Source: Bacteroidales bacterium UBA1173 (GTDB lineage Bacteria > Bacteroidota > Bacteroidia > Bacteroidales > F082). Taken from it: a stretch of 64,000 nucleotides of DNA. Every line of letters starts with the position of its first letter. The first letter of the stretch is position 1. The stretch is taken from the NCBI GenBank assembly GCA_002311655.1, contig DBYZ01000008.1, forward strand, positions 129,250-193,249. Reading direction: 5' to 3'. Of the stretch, positions 24,646-34,162 are shown in pieces. A model generated the notes under the pieces. The model was not told where the DNA came from, made no database searches, and worked only from the letters and a program-made list of their open reading frames with translations. Both the position numbers and the translations under genes were made by a program.

Positions 24646-25779
24646 TTACGATATTCTATTCATCACTTTTGGAAGCATCATGTCGCGCCATTCGGTGAAG
24701 TCGCCTTCGATGATGTGTTTTCTCGCCTCTTTCACCAGCCACAGATAAAAACCGAGGTTATGAACCGACGCAATCATCGGACCGAGCATCTCTTTCGCGA
24801 TGATGAGATGTCGCAGATATGCCTTTGAATACTGGCGATCCACATATGTCGTGCCGTTTTCGTCGATTGGCGAGAAATCGTATTTCCAACGCTCGTTTTT
24901 GATATTTATTATGCCCTCTGACGTGTAAAGCATGCCATGGCGACCGACGCGTGTAGGTATAACGCAGTCAAACATGTCGACGCCGCGTGAGATTGCCTCC
25001 AGAATATTTGCCGGAGTGCCGACACCCATGAGATATCGCGGTTTGTCTTTCGGCAGGATGGCGTTCACAATCTCGATCATCTCGTACATCACCTCCGTCG
25101 GCTCACCTACAGCAAGTCCGCCGATAGCGTGACCGTCGCAGTTTTTCGAAGCGATGAACTCAGCTGATTCCTCACGCAAATCCTTGTAGGTGCATCCCTG
25201 AACGATAGGGAACAACGACTGATAATAACCATATTGCGGCTCTGTCTCGTTGAAACGTTTCACACAGCGGTCGAGCCAGCGATGGGTGCGTCCCATTGCT
25301 TCTTTTGCGTATTTGTAATCCGAAGTGCCCGGTGCGCATTCATCGAAAGCCATCATGATGTCTGCACCAATAGTGCGTTCGATGTCCATCACACGTTCAG
25401 GCGTGAACATCAGCTTCGTGCCATCGATGTGCGAGCGAAACTCCACGCCTTCCTCAGTCATCTTGCGGATATCTGTCAACGAAAACACCTGAAAACCTCC
25501 GCTGTCGGTCAGAATCGGGTGATGCCAGCCGTTAAACTGATGCAATCCGCCGCATGCATGCAGCACATCCAAACCGGGGCGAAGATAAAGATGATAAGTG
25601 TTTCCAAGAATAATCTGCGCCTTAATCTCTTCTTCCAAATCCCTGACATGCACTGCTTTAACGCTTCCGACAGTACCCACTGGCATAAAAATAGGGGTTT
25701 CGATATCACCATGATCGGTGGTAAGGACGCCGGCGCGCGCATTGCTTTTCGCATCGTTTTTAACTAAACTGTACTTCAT
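24646..25779 (-). CDS. tgt: tRNA-guanine transglycosylase (Tgt)
   Basis: Exchanges G34 for preQ1 in GUN-anticodon tRNAs. Motifs: ILTDSGGFQVFSL (catalytic Asp region), HAIGGLAVGEP, and FDCVIPTRVGRHGM with the nucleophilic Asp. The zinc-binding CxCxxC of the E. coli enzyme is absent: the corresponding segment is DENGTTYVDRQYSKAYLRHL. From memory this loss is common in Bacteroidota Tgt, so I do not treat it as inactivating. Promoter -7 box TATCTTTG at 25801-25794. Confidence 0.95.
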   Translation of the reverse strand: MKYSLVKNDAKSNARAGVLTTDHGDIETPIFMPVGTVGSVKAVHVRDLEEEIKAQIILGNTYHLYLRPGLDVLHACGGLHQFNGWHHPILTDSGGFQVFSLTDIRKMTEEGVEFRSHIDGTKLMFTPERVMDIERTIGADIMMAFDECAPGTSDYKYAKEAMGRTHRWLDRCVKRFNETEPQYGYYQSLFPIVQGCTYKDLREESAEFIASKNCDGHAIGGLAVGEPTEVMYEMIEIVNAILPKDKPRYLMGVGTPANILEAISRGVDMFDCVIPTRVGRHGMLYTSEGIINIKNERWKYDFSPIDENGTTYVDRQYSKAYLRHLIIAKEMLGPMIASVHNLGFYLWLVKEARKHIIEGDFTEWRDMMLPKVMNRIS

Positions 25780-25820
25780 CTGAAAAATTTGTGCAAAGAT
25801 ACAAATAATTTTGATTAATT

Positions 25821-25899
25821 GATATTTTTAATACCATTCTCGAATTACTCTCAGTACCCTGTGGTAAGTCGTAATTCTGCGAATGGCATTAAAAATATC
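25821..25899 (+). repeat. Structured 73-79 bp interspersed repeat (copy 2)
   Basis: Outer arms GATATTTTTAATACCATTC and GAATGGCATTAAAAATATC; inner stem GAATTAC/GTAATTC, compensated relative to copy 1; the core AGTACCCTGTGGTAAGTCG is identical to copy 1. Lies between the divergent tgt and GT2 promoters. Confidence 0.85.
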
Positions 25900-25929
25900 C
25901 CCAATAAATATAAAATTATCAAAAAAACT

Positions 25930-25958
25930 AATGACTAAGGACTAAAGACTAAAGACTT
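25930..25958. repeat. ACTAAAG heptad repeat
   Basis: Tandem ACTAATG-ACTAAGG-ACTAAAG-ACTAAAG-ACT units directly upstream of the GT2 promoter. Confidence 0.75.
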
Positions 25959-25964
25959 TTTTAC

Positions 25965-25972
25965 TAATTTTG
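25965..25972 (+). promoter_or_regulatory. -7 box (TAATTTTG) of the GT2 gene
   Basis: TAATTTTG ends 22 bases before ATG 25995, immediately after the heptad repeat. Confidence 0.65.
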
Positions 25973-25994
25973 CAAAACGAAATAAATATTGAAA

Positions 25995-27164
25995 ATGGAC
26001 ATTGTTTTTAACTATAACTCATTGAGTTTTATCGTTTTATGCGTTTTTTGCCTCGCTTGGCTGATTCAGATGTGCTACTTTTGGGGACTCTTCAGCCGAC
26101 TGGCATTTTTCAAGAAAAACAAATACGACAACACCAAGCCGGTTTACGAGCCAGTTTCGGTAATCGTTTGTGCCAAAGACGCTTACGAGTACCTCGTCGA
26201 CCTGGTTCCAAAGATTCTTTCGCAGGATTATCCGGACTTTGAACTAGTCATAGTCAACGACTGCTCTACAGATGAGACCACCGATTATTTGAAAATACTT
26301 ACCGACAAACGCCCTGACATCAACGTAGTGTCGCTCACCCAAAGCCTCAACTTCTTCCACGGAAAGAAATTCCCGCTCAGCATGGGCATCAAATCGGCAA
26401 AACACGACTTATTATTATTGACCGATGCCGACTGCATGCCAGAAAACGACCAATGGATAAAAGGCATGGTCAGCGCATACCGCAAAGGCACGGAAGTAGT
26501 GTTGGGATACGGTCCATATTTCGAACGTAAAGGATTGTTAAACAAGCTGATACGTTTTGACACGCTTTACACCGCCATCCAGTATTTCTCAATGGCATTG
26601 GCAAAAAGACCTTACATGGGCGTGGGAAGAAACCTTTCATATCGACGTGAATTGTTCTACAAAAACAAAGGATTCACATCACATTACACCATCCCTTCAG
26701 GCGACGACGACATCTTCATCAGCCAGGTGGCAACGCCAAAAAACACACGCATCTTCATCGACCCGAAAAACCGCATCGAGTCGGAGCCAAAACACACATT
26801 CGGCAGCTGGATCTATCAGAAGAGACGCCACTACTCCACCGTCAATATGTACAAACCATTGACTAACGCTATATTAGGAACTCTTTTGTCGAGCAGGGTT
26901 TTGTATTACGCATCACTCATCACGCTGTTCTGTATGCCTCAAGCCATAGATTTCGTGTCGAGAAACGAGCTTTACTACGTTGTCATCGGCGCGTTCGCAG
27001 CATTGCATTGCATCAGCATGGACTGGATTTACATTAAATCAGCCAAACAATTGGGAGAGAAGAAGTTATATCTCTTATTCGCCCCTCTTTACGATATATT
27101 TTTCACGATTTTCACATCGCTTTTGGGCATCAGAAACACCATTTCCAAACCCAAAGGCTGGTAG
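25995..27164 (+). CDS. Membrane-anchored family 2 glycosyltransferase
   Basis: Start at ATG 25995 (MDIVFNYNSL); a TTG two codons earlier is in frame. One N-terminal helix (FIVLCVFCLAWLIQMCYFWG), a GT-A catalytic domain with VSVIVCAKDAYEYL, VIVNDCSTDET, the metal-binding LLTDADCMP and SGDDDIFISQ, then KRRHYSTVNMY in place of the usual QxxRW, and three C-terminal helices. 389 residues. Substrate unknown; probably envelope glycan synthesis. Confidence 0.9.
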   Translation: MDIVFNYNSLSFIVLCVFCLAWLIQMCYFWGLFSRLAFFKKNKYDNTKPVYEPVSVIVCAKDAYEYLVDLVPKILSQDYPDFELVIVNDCSTDETTDYLKILTDKRPDINVVSLTQSLNFFHGKKFPLSMGIKSAKHDLLLLTDADCMPENDQWIKGMVSAYRKGTEVVLGYGPYFERKGLLNKLIRFDTLYTAIQYFSMALAKRPYMGVGRNLSYRRELFYKNKGFTSHYTIPSGDDDIFISQVATPKNTRIFIDPKNRIESEPKHTFGSWIYQKRRHYSTVNMYKPLTNAILGTLLSSRVLYYASLITLFCMPQAIDFVSRNELYYVVIGAFAALHCISMDWIYIKSAKQLGEKKLYLLFAPLYDIFFTIFTSLLGIRNTISKPKGW

Positions 27165-27166
27165 GA

Positions 27167-29668
27167 TTATTTCACAACTTTCTTAGTTAATCCGTTGATT
27201 TTCACGAAGTATACGCCTCTGTTCCACTCAGAGGTGTTAAGCGTAAGCTCATCTTGTGCTTCAGCGGATATGATTTTCTGTCCAAGACAGTTGTAAACAT
27301 CAACTTCCATCGCTCCATCCATCTTGACAACCAATTGATTATCAAATGGATTCGGATACAATACAAAGGCTGTTTCATCGACATCGGTAACCGACAAACC
27401 ATATTGGCATTCGATGGCTCCAAGGTCAATGATACCATTCACAATACGTTGATTTCCAAGGTAATCCGGACCAGTTATGCCTGTAACCGAATTATCGCCT
27501 GCGTCCACACACACAGATGCTCTGTCAAGTGAATAATCACCATTTTCAGGATCTGTAAAACGAGGATAATTGCCGCTGTCAGTGCCATCGTTGTCATCAC
27601 TCAAATCGATGATATTTGTGCCAGCAAAACCGCCTTGAACAGCACAATTTTTGAACGTTGATGTGCCATATATCTGGTTTGCACCACCGTTCTTGGTGTT
27701 TCCCCAGAAAATGCTGTTGTAGAACTTGTTGTATTTTGTCTCGTTATATATACCACCACCATTTTCAGTAACCTGATTATCAACGATATCGCAATTTATC
27801 ACAGTGATTTTACCTTTATTATATAATGCACCGCCCAAATTCGCTGTATTACGGTCAAAAATGCTGTTCACGATTTTGCTTTCCTTGTTGGCGTAGATGT
27901 AATACGCACCGCCTTTCGTCATGGCAGAGTTGTTAGTAAAACGGCAGTTAAGAAGCTGTGCACCCGTCATGTCGCACAATGCGCCGCCTAGAGAGCCATG
28001 GTTGCCCTCGAAGCTGCAGTTAGTGAACTTAACGGTGGCATTATCGTAATAAGCTGAGATGATATAAGCGCCGCCACCAAAACCATTTGCGTTGTTATTC
28101 AAGAACTTACAGTTCTCAAAACGACTGTTGCAGCACAGATAAGCACCAGCGCCTGCGCCAGAACTACCGTTCTGAATCGTAAATCCGTCCCAAATCGAAT
28201 ATTCATGATTCATAAAATGATCAGTCTGATAAAGCACACGACGTGCGTTCTGGCCATCCAAAATCGTCGGATTCGCCTCGAAATCACGATCATTGAGGTT
28301 GAAGTCAGGGCCTTCATTGCCGGCAAAACCGCCATAAACACGATTGTTTTTATAAATCAGGAAAGCTCCGTTCATATTATCAACGTCGCCGTAATATGTG
28401 CCAGTTTTAACCCATATCATCTTCGAGACATCAGTGGCACGCGCTGATGCATATTCAATATAAGGTGTGGCGTTTGCCCATGATGAGCCGTCGCCTGTAC
28501 CGTCAGGGCTGACATAGATGATGCCGTTGTCATCAGCATTGATTTCCAAAGGGAAGATATTCACCACAGCAGCCTCGTTGTTATGATAGCCAGCCACATC
28601 GTTTATGCTGTAATAATCATTGCCTGAGCCGCTCCATCCAAGGTTAAAGCTGAAATAATCATAGGCATCATAGCCGTCGCACACGATAGCATGTCCGCCA
28701 CCCGAGTCGCTGGTACCCGAGAAATACACCGGCTGCGACTTGTCAAGCTCGCTCTTCAGCAAAGCGATCCACTCCTCTTCCGTGTATTTGCTACGCTCCT
28801 GATATGATGCCGCACAATATCCGAAATACTGGCGCATTGCCGTCTCAACATCCTTTGAATAAGCGCCGCTGCCGTCAGGACCGAAGTTCATATTGACACT
28901 AACGCCGCAATGATACATCAGCAGAGCCACGGCTTTCGCCGCATCGTTAGCCTGACTGCCAAGCGAATTCGGCATGATAGCCCAGTTGTAGGTCGTCGCA
29001 CCGAAATTTGCCGACTGCTCGCCATAAGTGCCATGAACATACGAATGTGAGCCCTGTCCATGAACAGGATGATCCCAATATTTCATTATTTGCGACATCG
29101 CGCAGGCCACACAACCCGCATAGCAGTGATTACCAGTCCAATAGTTGTAACACTCCGGCGCATAATAATTATAAGGATAATCCTGATTCCATAAAGTCTG
29201 AATCATCGGATTGACAGTCTTCGAATTTTTAGCAGCAGGTAACTCATTGTTTTCCAACAAATTCCACTCGACATCAGCGCCTGCCATCATGACATCATTC
29301 TCATCACAATAATCAACATTTTTGCTATAGTTTTCGATAAAATACCAAGCTGTTTCCGGAATCTCGCCATCATAGCTGTGTCTTACGGAATAAGCCAGCA
29401 CAGGCTTCATATTTTTCGAAGCTGAGACAATCACAAAACCGCCGCCTTCGACATTATAGATGTAAAGATTCGGCTGTCCGTCGTCACCTTTTTCAATATG
29501 GAAAAGATTCAGCTGCGACTTCTCGTTTCTCGTCTTATTAGAGATGAAATTTGAACCGATTCTCTTTGCAACAGATTCATTTACAAAGCTTTGAGCAAAC
29601 ATGTCATTCATAAGAAATGACATTGCGATAAATGTCAATATGAGTTTGAAAAAATATTTTTTATTCAT
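27167..29668 (-). CDS. Secreted C10 (streptopain-type) peptidase fused to a beta-helix and type IX sorting domain
   Basis: 833 residues in four parts. Signal peptide (about 1-26). A propeptide region precedes the papain-like C10 domain (about 30-380), with the nucleophile in AGCVACAMSQIMKYW (Cys about 186) and the His in SGGGHAIVCDGYD (about 326). A right-handed parallel beta-helix of the choice-of-anchor type follows (YVSPDGTGDGSSWANATPYI, NNNANGFGGGAYI, FTNNSAMTKGGAYYI; about 385-740). The last 75 residues are a type IX secretion C-terminal domain (FVLYPNPFDNQLVVKM ... GVYFVKINGLTKKVVK). Predicted to be exported and surface-attached or released. Convergent with the GT2 gene with two bases between. 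Confidence 0.92.
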   Translation of the reverse strand: MNKKYFFKLILTFIAMSFLMNDMFAQSFVNESVAKRIGSNFISNKTRNEKSQLNLFHIEKGDDGQPNLYIYNVEGGGFVIVSASKNMKPVLAYSVRHSYDGEIPETAWYFIENYSKNVDYCDENDVMMAGADVEWNLLENNELPAAKNSKTVNPMIQTLWNQDYPYNYYAPECYNYWTGNHCYAGCVACAMSQIMKYWDHPVHGQGSHSYVHGTYGEQSANFGATTYNWAIMPNSLGSQANDAAKAVALLMYHCGVSVNMNFGPDGSGAYSKDVETAMRQYFGYCAASYQERSKYTEEEWIALLKSELDKSQPVYFSGTSDSGGGHAIVCDGYDAYDYFSFNLGWSGSGNDYYSINDVAGYHNNEAAVVNIFPLEINADDNGIIYVSPDGTGDGSSWANATPYIEYASARATDVSKMIWVKTGTYYGDVDNMNGAFLIYKNNRVYGGFAGNEGPDFNLNDRDFEANPTILDGQNARRVLYQTDHFMNHEYSIWDGFTIQNGSSGAGAGAYLCCNSRFENCKFLNNNANGFGGGAYIISAYYDNATVKFTNCSFEGNHGSLGGALCDMTGAQLLNCRFTNNSAMTKGGAYYIYANKESKIVNSIFDRNTANLGGALYNKGKITVINCDIVDNQVTENGGGIYNETKYNKFYNSIFWGNTKNGGANQIYGTSTFKNCAVQGGFAGTNIIDLSDDNDGTDSGNYPRFTDPENGDYSLDRASVCVDAGDNSVTGITGPDYLGNQRIVNGIIDLGAIECQYGLSVTDVDETAFVLYPNPFDNQLVVKMDGAMEVDVYNCLGQKIISAEAQDELTLNTSEWNRGVYFVKINGLTKKVVK

Positions 29669-29688
29669 TTTTCAGTTAATTTGATGCG

Positions 29689-29713
29689 CAAAGATATAAA
29701 TTTATTAAATTTG
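29689..29713. promoter_or_regulatory. Interleaved divergent promoters of the C10 peptidase and hutU
   Basis: Minus-strand TATCTTTG at 29696-29689 (peptidase) and plus-strand TAAATTTG at 29706-29713 (hutU) are only nine bases apart, so the -33 region of each must lie on or beyond the other's -7 box. RNA polymerase could probably occupy only one at a time. Confidence 0.65.
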
Positions 29714-29754
29714 CAGGTTAAATTTAACGAAATAAATATTAAAATTTTACATAA

Positions 29755-31749
29755 ATGAATGATTTTCAAAAAGAAATACTTGCTGGTATCCCTGAGCAGC
29801 TGCCAGAAGTAAAAGAATACGACAAGAACATCAACCATGCTCCTAAGCGTAAGGATATCCTCACAAAAGAGCAGAAAAGACTGGCTTTGAAGAACGCTTT
29901 GCGTTATTTCCCGGAGAGACTTCACGCACAGTTGGCTCCTGAGTTTTACGAGGAGTTGGAGACATACGGCCGCATCTATATGTACCGTTATCGTCCTTCG
30001 TACAAGATGTACGCCCGTCCAATCGACGAATATCCTGCAAAATGCCGTCAGGCAGCAGCCATCATGTTGATGATTCAGAATAACTTAGACCCTGCAGTGG
30101 CACAACATCCGCACGAGTTGATTATCTACGGCGGCAACGGCGCCATCTTCCAAAACTGGGCACAGTATCGTCTCGTGATGCAGTATCTCGCCAACATGAC
30201 CGATGAGCAGACTCTCGTGATGTATTCAGGTCACCCGATGGGACTGTTCCCGTCGCACAAAGAGGCTCCACGTGTCATCGTCACCAACGGAATGATGATT
30301 CCAAATTATTCAAAACCAGACGATTGGGAGCGTTTCAATGCACTCGGCGTGACACAATACGGACAGATGACAGCAGGTTCATACATGTACATCGGACCAC
30401 AAGGCATCGTTCACGGCACAACAATCACAGTTTTGAACGCATCACGTAAGCAAGGCGGCACACCGGCAGGCAAGCTGTTCATCACAGCAGGTCTCGGTGG
30501 CATGTCAGGCGCACAGCCAAAGGCTGGAAACATCGCAGGCGTGGTGTCAATCACAGCTGAAATCAACCCGGCAGCAGCTCAGAAACGCTACAACCAAGGC
30601 TGGGTCGATGAGATTCACGAGAACCTCGATGAGTTGTTCGAGAAAGTCAACGAAGCCCGAGCAAAGAAGATCGCACGTTCATTCGCATACCAAGGCAACG
30701 TAGTCGACCTCTGGGAATATGCAGCAAACAAAGGCATTCAGGTGGATCTTGGTTCCGACCAGACATCGTTGCACAACCCATTCGCAGGTGGCTATTATCC
30801 AGTAGGTTATTCACTCGAAGAGTCAAAGAAGATGATGGCAGAAGAGCCAGCTAAGTTCAAAGAGGCTGTCTACGCTTCATTGCGCCGTCATGTGGCAGCA
30901 GTCAACAAGCTGACAGCCAAGGGCATGTACTTCTTCGACTACGGCAACGCATTCTTGCTCGAGAGCAGCCGCGCTGGTGCCGACATCTTGAAAGAAGACG
31001 GTAAGTTCCGTTATCCATCATACGTCCAGGACATCATGGGTCCTATGTATTTCGACTATGGCTTCGGTCCGTTCCGTTGGGTCTGCACATCAGGAAAACC
31101 AGAGGATTTGCAGGTCACTGACGACATCGCATGCAAGGTGTTGGAAGACATCGCCAAGTCATCACCTAAGGAGATCCAGCAGCAGATGCACGACAACATA
31201 CAGTGGATCAAAGGCGCACAGGCGAACCACCTCGTCGTGGGCTCACAGGCACGTATCCTTTACGCCGACTGTGAAGGACGCACCAAGATCGCTGCCGAGT
31301 TTAACAAAGCCATTGCTGACGGCCGTTTGAGCGCACCAGTAGTGTTAGGTCGTGACCACCACGATGTGTCAGGCACCGACTCACCATTCCGTGAGACATC
31401 TAACATTTACGATGGTTCTAGCTTCACAGCAGATATGGCAGTTCAGAACGTCATCGGCGACGGATTCCGCGGAGCCACATGGGTATCCATCCACAACGGC
31501 GGCGGTGTAGGCTGGGGCGAAGTCATCAACGGAGGCTTCGGCATGGTTCTTGACGGAACGCCAGAGGCTGACAGACGCTTGCACTGCATGCTTCACTGGG
31601 ATGTGAACAATGGTATCGCCAGAAGAAGCTGGGCTAGAAATGAACCTGCCATGTTCGCCATCAAGCGCGCCATGGAGGTCGAGCCTAGACTGAAGGTCAC
31701 GATGCCTAATATCGCAGATGACAAGATGATTGCAGATATAATCAAATAA
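29755..31749 (+). CDS. hutU: Urocanate hydratase
   Basis: Second enzyme of histidine degradation; converts urocanate to imidazolonepropionate with tightly bound NAD. Recognised by YGGNGAIFQNWAQYRLVMQY, YSGHPMGLFPSH, ITAGLGGMSGAQPKAG (NAD-binding), DQTSLHNPFAGGYYPVGYS and the C-terminal WVSIHNGGGVGWGEVINGGF. 664 residues, within the longer Bacteroidota/eukaryote-like class. No hutH, hutI or formiminotransferase gene is in the window, so the rest of the pathway must be elsewhere. Confidence 0.95.
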   Translation: MNDFQKEILAGIPEQLPEVKEYDKNINHAPKRKDILTKEQKRLALKNALRYFPERLHAQLAPEFYEELETYGRIYMYRYRPSYKMYARPIDEYPAKCRQAAAIMLMIQNNLDPAVAQHPHELIIYGGNGAIFQNWAQYRLVMQYLANMTDEQTLVMYSGHPMGLFPSHKEAPRVIVTNGMMIPNYSKPDDWERFNALGVTQYGQMTAGSYMYIGPQGIVHGTTITVLNASRKQGGTPAGKLFITAGLGGMSGAQPKAGNIAGVVSITAEINPAAAQKRYNQGWVDEIHENLDELFEKVNEARAKKIARSFAYQGNVVDLWEYAANKGIQVDLGSDQTSLHNPFAGGYYPVGYSLEESKKMMAEEPAKFKEAVYASLRRHVAAVNKLTAKGMYFFDYGNAFLLESSRAGADILKEDGKFRYPSYVQDIMGPMYFDYGFGPFRWVCTSGKPEDLQVTDDIACKVLEDIAKSSPKEIQQQMHDNIQWIKGAQANHLVVGSQARILYADCEGRTKIAAEFNKAIADGRLSAPVVLGRDHHDVSGTDSPFRETSNIYDGSSFTADMAVQNVIGDGFRGATWVSIHNGGGVGWGEVINGGFGMVLDGTPEADRRLHCMLHWDVNNGIARRSWARNEPAMFAIKRAMEVEPRLKVTMPNIADDKMIADIIK

Positions 31750-31780
31750 GAAAACATTAACAATTTAAATCAAATCGCTT

Positions 31781-32515
31781 ATGAAAAAATTATTACTCAC
31801 ATTAGCATTAATCGTTTCTGTGTTAACATTGTCAGCACAGAAATTCACGGTAACTGAAAAAGAAACCGGCAATGTCGTTGAAAACGGCTCAAATTTCTAC
31901 GTCTACGGCGAAGGTAATGCCTGGGGAGAGCTTCTGTTGGAATTACTCGTCACAGCCAATGAAGATGTCACTCTCATCGCGGAAAGATTAGAGATTCAGG
32001 TTGTTGAAGGCACTTACAACATGATTTGCTTAGACCAATGCTATGCGCCTTCTTTGTCGGTCACTCCACCAGTCGCTTTCGCAGCTGGCGACACCAAAGA
32101 CTTCAGCATGCACTATCAATATGAGAACTCATTCGACGAAGTCGTCGGTCAGGAACAGATTATCCAATACAACCTTTATGAGGAAGGCAGCCATGAGATG
32201 TTCGTGATTAACGTAGTTTTCAAATACTCATCAAACGGCATCAGCGACAACAGCATCGTTGAGGAGTTTAGCAACGCATATCCAATGCCTGCAAGCGACA
32301 TCGTCAGCTTCGACTACAACTTCAGCTCAAGTGCGAACGAGGCTTATGTCGCAATTTACAGCATGACAGGACAAGAAATCATGCGCAGCGACATCAACGA
32401 CCTTCAAGGCAAAGTTAGCTTCAACGTCAGCGACCTCGCCGACGGCGTTTATTTCTACTGCCTCGTGGTGAATGGCAAGACTGAGAAAAGCAGCAAGTTA
32501 GTTGTTAGTCGTTAG
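31781..32515 (+). CDS. Small secreted protein with type IX sorting domain
   Basis: 244 residues: signal peptide MKKLLLTLALIVSVLTLSAQ, a beta-rich body (about 21-160) with two cysteines (MICLDQCYAPS), and a C-terminal sorting domain (AYPMPASDIVSFDYNF ... GVYFYCLVVNGKTEKSSKLVV). The last four residues and the TAG stop are encoded by a TTAGTCG heptad repeat. It starts 31 bases after hutU and may be cotranscribed. Body function unknown. Confidence 0.85.
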   Translation: MKKLLLTLALIVSVLTLSAQKFTVTEKETGNVVENGSNFYVYGEGNAWGELLLELLVTANEDVTLIAERLEIQVVEGTYNMICLDQCYAPSLSVTPPVAFAAGDTKDFSMHYQYENSFDEVVGQEQIIQYNLYEEGSHEMFVINVVFKYSSNGISDNSIVEEFSNAYPMPASDIVSFDYNFSSSANEAYVAIYSMTGQEIMRSDINDLQGKVSFNVSDLADGVYFYCLVVNGKTEKSSKLVVSR

Positions 32516-32523
32516 ACTTTAGA
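32498..32523. repeat. TTAGTCG/TTTAGAC heptad repeat at a gene end
   Basis: TTAGTTG-TTAGTCG-TTAGACT-TTAG, same family as at 14714; it codes for LVVSR-stop of the preceding gene. Confidence 0.7.
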
Positions 32524-32529
32524 TCTTAT

Positions 32530-32563
32530 AAAAAAAGCGCCGCAAATTGCGGCGCTTTTTTTT
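32530..32563. terminator. Bidirectional intrinsic terminator
   Basis: GCGCCGC (32537-32543) pairs with GCGGCGC (32549-32555) around AAATT, flanked by seven A on the left and eight T on the right, so it can terminate both the type IX cargo gene and rny, whose last codons it touches. Confidence 0.9.
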
Positions 32564-34127
32564 ATTTAGCAAACTGTACAGCTCGCGTCTCTCTGATGAC
32601 CGTTATCTTGATCTGGCCAGGATATGTCATCTCGGTCTGGATCTGACGTGAGAGGTCGTATGCAATGCTGTCGGCTTCTTGGTCGCTGACCTTGTCGGCA
32701 CCGACGATGACGCGGAGCTCACGGCCTGCCTGGATAGCGTAGGTCTTGACGACGCCAGGGTATGACATTGCCATCTTCTCGAGTTTGTTCAGACGTTGGA
32801 TGTAAGCCTCGACGACTTCACGGCGGGCGCCTGGGCGGGCGCCTGAGATGGCGTCGCACACCTGAACGATAGGTGCGATGAGTGATTCCATCTCTATCTC
32901 GTCGTGGTGGGCGCCGATGGCGTTGCAGACATCCGGTTTCTCTTTGAATTTCTCAGCTGTCTTCATACCGAGTATTGCGTGTGGAAGCTCCTCCTCGTTG
33001 TCGGCCACCTTACCGATATCGTGCAGCAGACCTGCGCGTTTAGCCACTTTCGGGTTCAGACCGAGCTCGGCAGCCATGGTGGCGCAGAGTTTAGCTGTCT
33101 CGATAGAGTGCTGCAACAGGTTCTGGCCGTATGAAGAACGGTATTTCATTCTACCGATCATCTTGATAAGCTCTGGCGCGAGGTTATGGATTCCGAGGTC
33201 GATGACGGTACGTTTACCTGTCTCGATAATCTCCTGCTCCACTTGTTTCTCAACCTTTTTCACCACTTCTTCGATACGTGCCGGGTGGATACGACCGTCG
33301 GTGACGAGTTTCTGAAGTGACAGACGGGCTATCTCACGACGAATCGGGTCGAAACCAGAGAGAAGGATGGCGTCAGGGCTGTCGTCGATAATGATTTCGA
33401 CACCTGTAAGTGACTCAAGGGCGCGGATATTACGGCCTTCACGACCGATGATACGACCCTTAATCTCATCGTTTTCAATGTTAAACACCGAAACCGTGTT
33501 CTCGATGGCGTGTTCTGATGCGGTTCTCTGGATTGTTTCGAGAACGATTTTCTTAGCATCCTGGTTAGCTGACATCTTTGCTTCCTCAACAATCTCTTTT
33601 GCGAGGACCATAGCTTCTGCGCGTGCCTCGTCTTTCACAGCTTCTTTCAGCTGTTCCTTGGCTTCGCTCACTGTGAGACCAGAGATTGACTCCAGCATCT
33701 TTTTCTGTTCCTCATGGATCTTGTCGAGTTCTGCTTGTTTCTTTGTCAGGTTTTCCTGTTGATTTGCCAGTTTCTGCTGTTGATTGTTCAGTTCGTTTGC
33801 CTTACGGTTCAGTTCCTCACTACGCTGGTTGACCTGCTGTTGCTGCTGTTGGACGCGGCTTTCCACCTTCTGCAGTTCACGTTTCTTTTCATTTGTCTCC
33901 TTCTCGTAATCCGATTTCATCTGAAGGAACTTCTCTTTTGCCTGAAGGATCTTGTCTTTTTTAATCACCTCACCTTTTTCCTTTGCTTCTTCAAGCAGTT
34001 GGTTGCTTTTTCTTGTCAAAGCCTTACGCATGACGGTTGTTGCCAGCAAAACACCGACACCGGCGCCAACAATAACGCCGACTACTGCGTACATGATAAT
34101 GCTTGTGCTTACTTGTAGTAAAATCAT
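32562..34127 (-). CDS. rny: Ribonuclease Y
   Basis: Membrane-anchored endoribonuclease initiating mRNA decay. One N-terminal helix (YAVVGVIVGAGVGVLLATTV), a long coiled coil of K/E/Q heptads (about 40-160), a KH domain (GRIIGREGRNIRALESLTGV), and an HD domain with the metal-binding HDIGK (about 365). Length 521 is normal. Downstream of the zapB-like/zapA/6S cluster and read in the same direction. Confidence 0.96.
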   Translation of the reverse strand: MILLQVSTSIIMYAVVGVIVGAGVGVLLATTVMRKALTRKSNQLLEEAKEKGEVIKKDKILQAKEKFLQMKSDYEKETNEKKRELQKVESRVQQQQQQVNQRSEELNRKANELNNQQQKLANQQENLTKKQAELDKIHEEQKKMLESISGLTVSEAKEQLKEAVKDEARAEAMVLAKEIVEEAKMSANQDAKKIVLETIQRTASEHAIENTVSVFNIENDEIKGRIIGREGRNIRALESLTGVEIIIDDSPDAILLSGFDPIRREIARLSLQKLVTDGRIHPARIEEVVKKVEKQVEQEIIETGKRTVIDLGIHNLAPELIKMIGRMKYRSSYGQNLLQHSIETAKLCATMAAELGLNPKVAKRAGLLHDIGKVADNEEELPHAILGMKTAEKFKEKPDVCNAIGAHHDEIEMESLIAPIVQVCDAISGARPGARREVVEAYIQRLNKLEKMAMSYPGVVKTYAIQAGRELRVIVGADKVSDQEADSIAYDLSRQIQTEMTYPGQIKITVIRETRAVQFAK

Positions 34128-34162
34128 TTTTTTAATTTAAGATTTTACTCTTCGACGAAAAA

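Noticed and set aside
24646..25779. Loss of the zinc site in Tgt as a sign of inactivation
   Set aside because: Catalytic motifs are intact and, as I recall, Bacteroidota Tgt proteins commonly lack the CxCxxC here, so it is a lineage trait.
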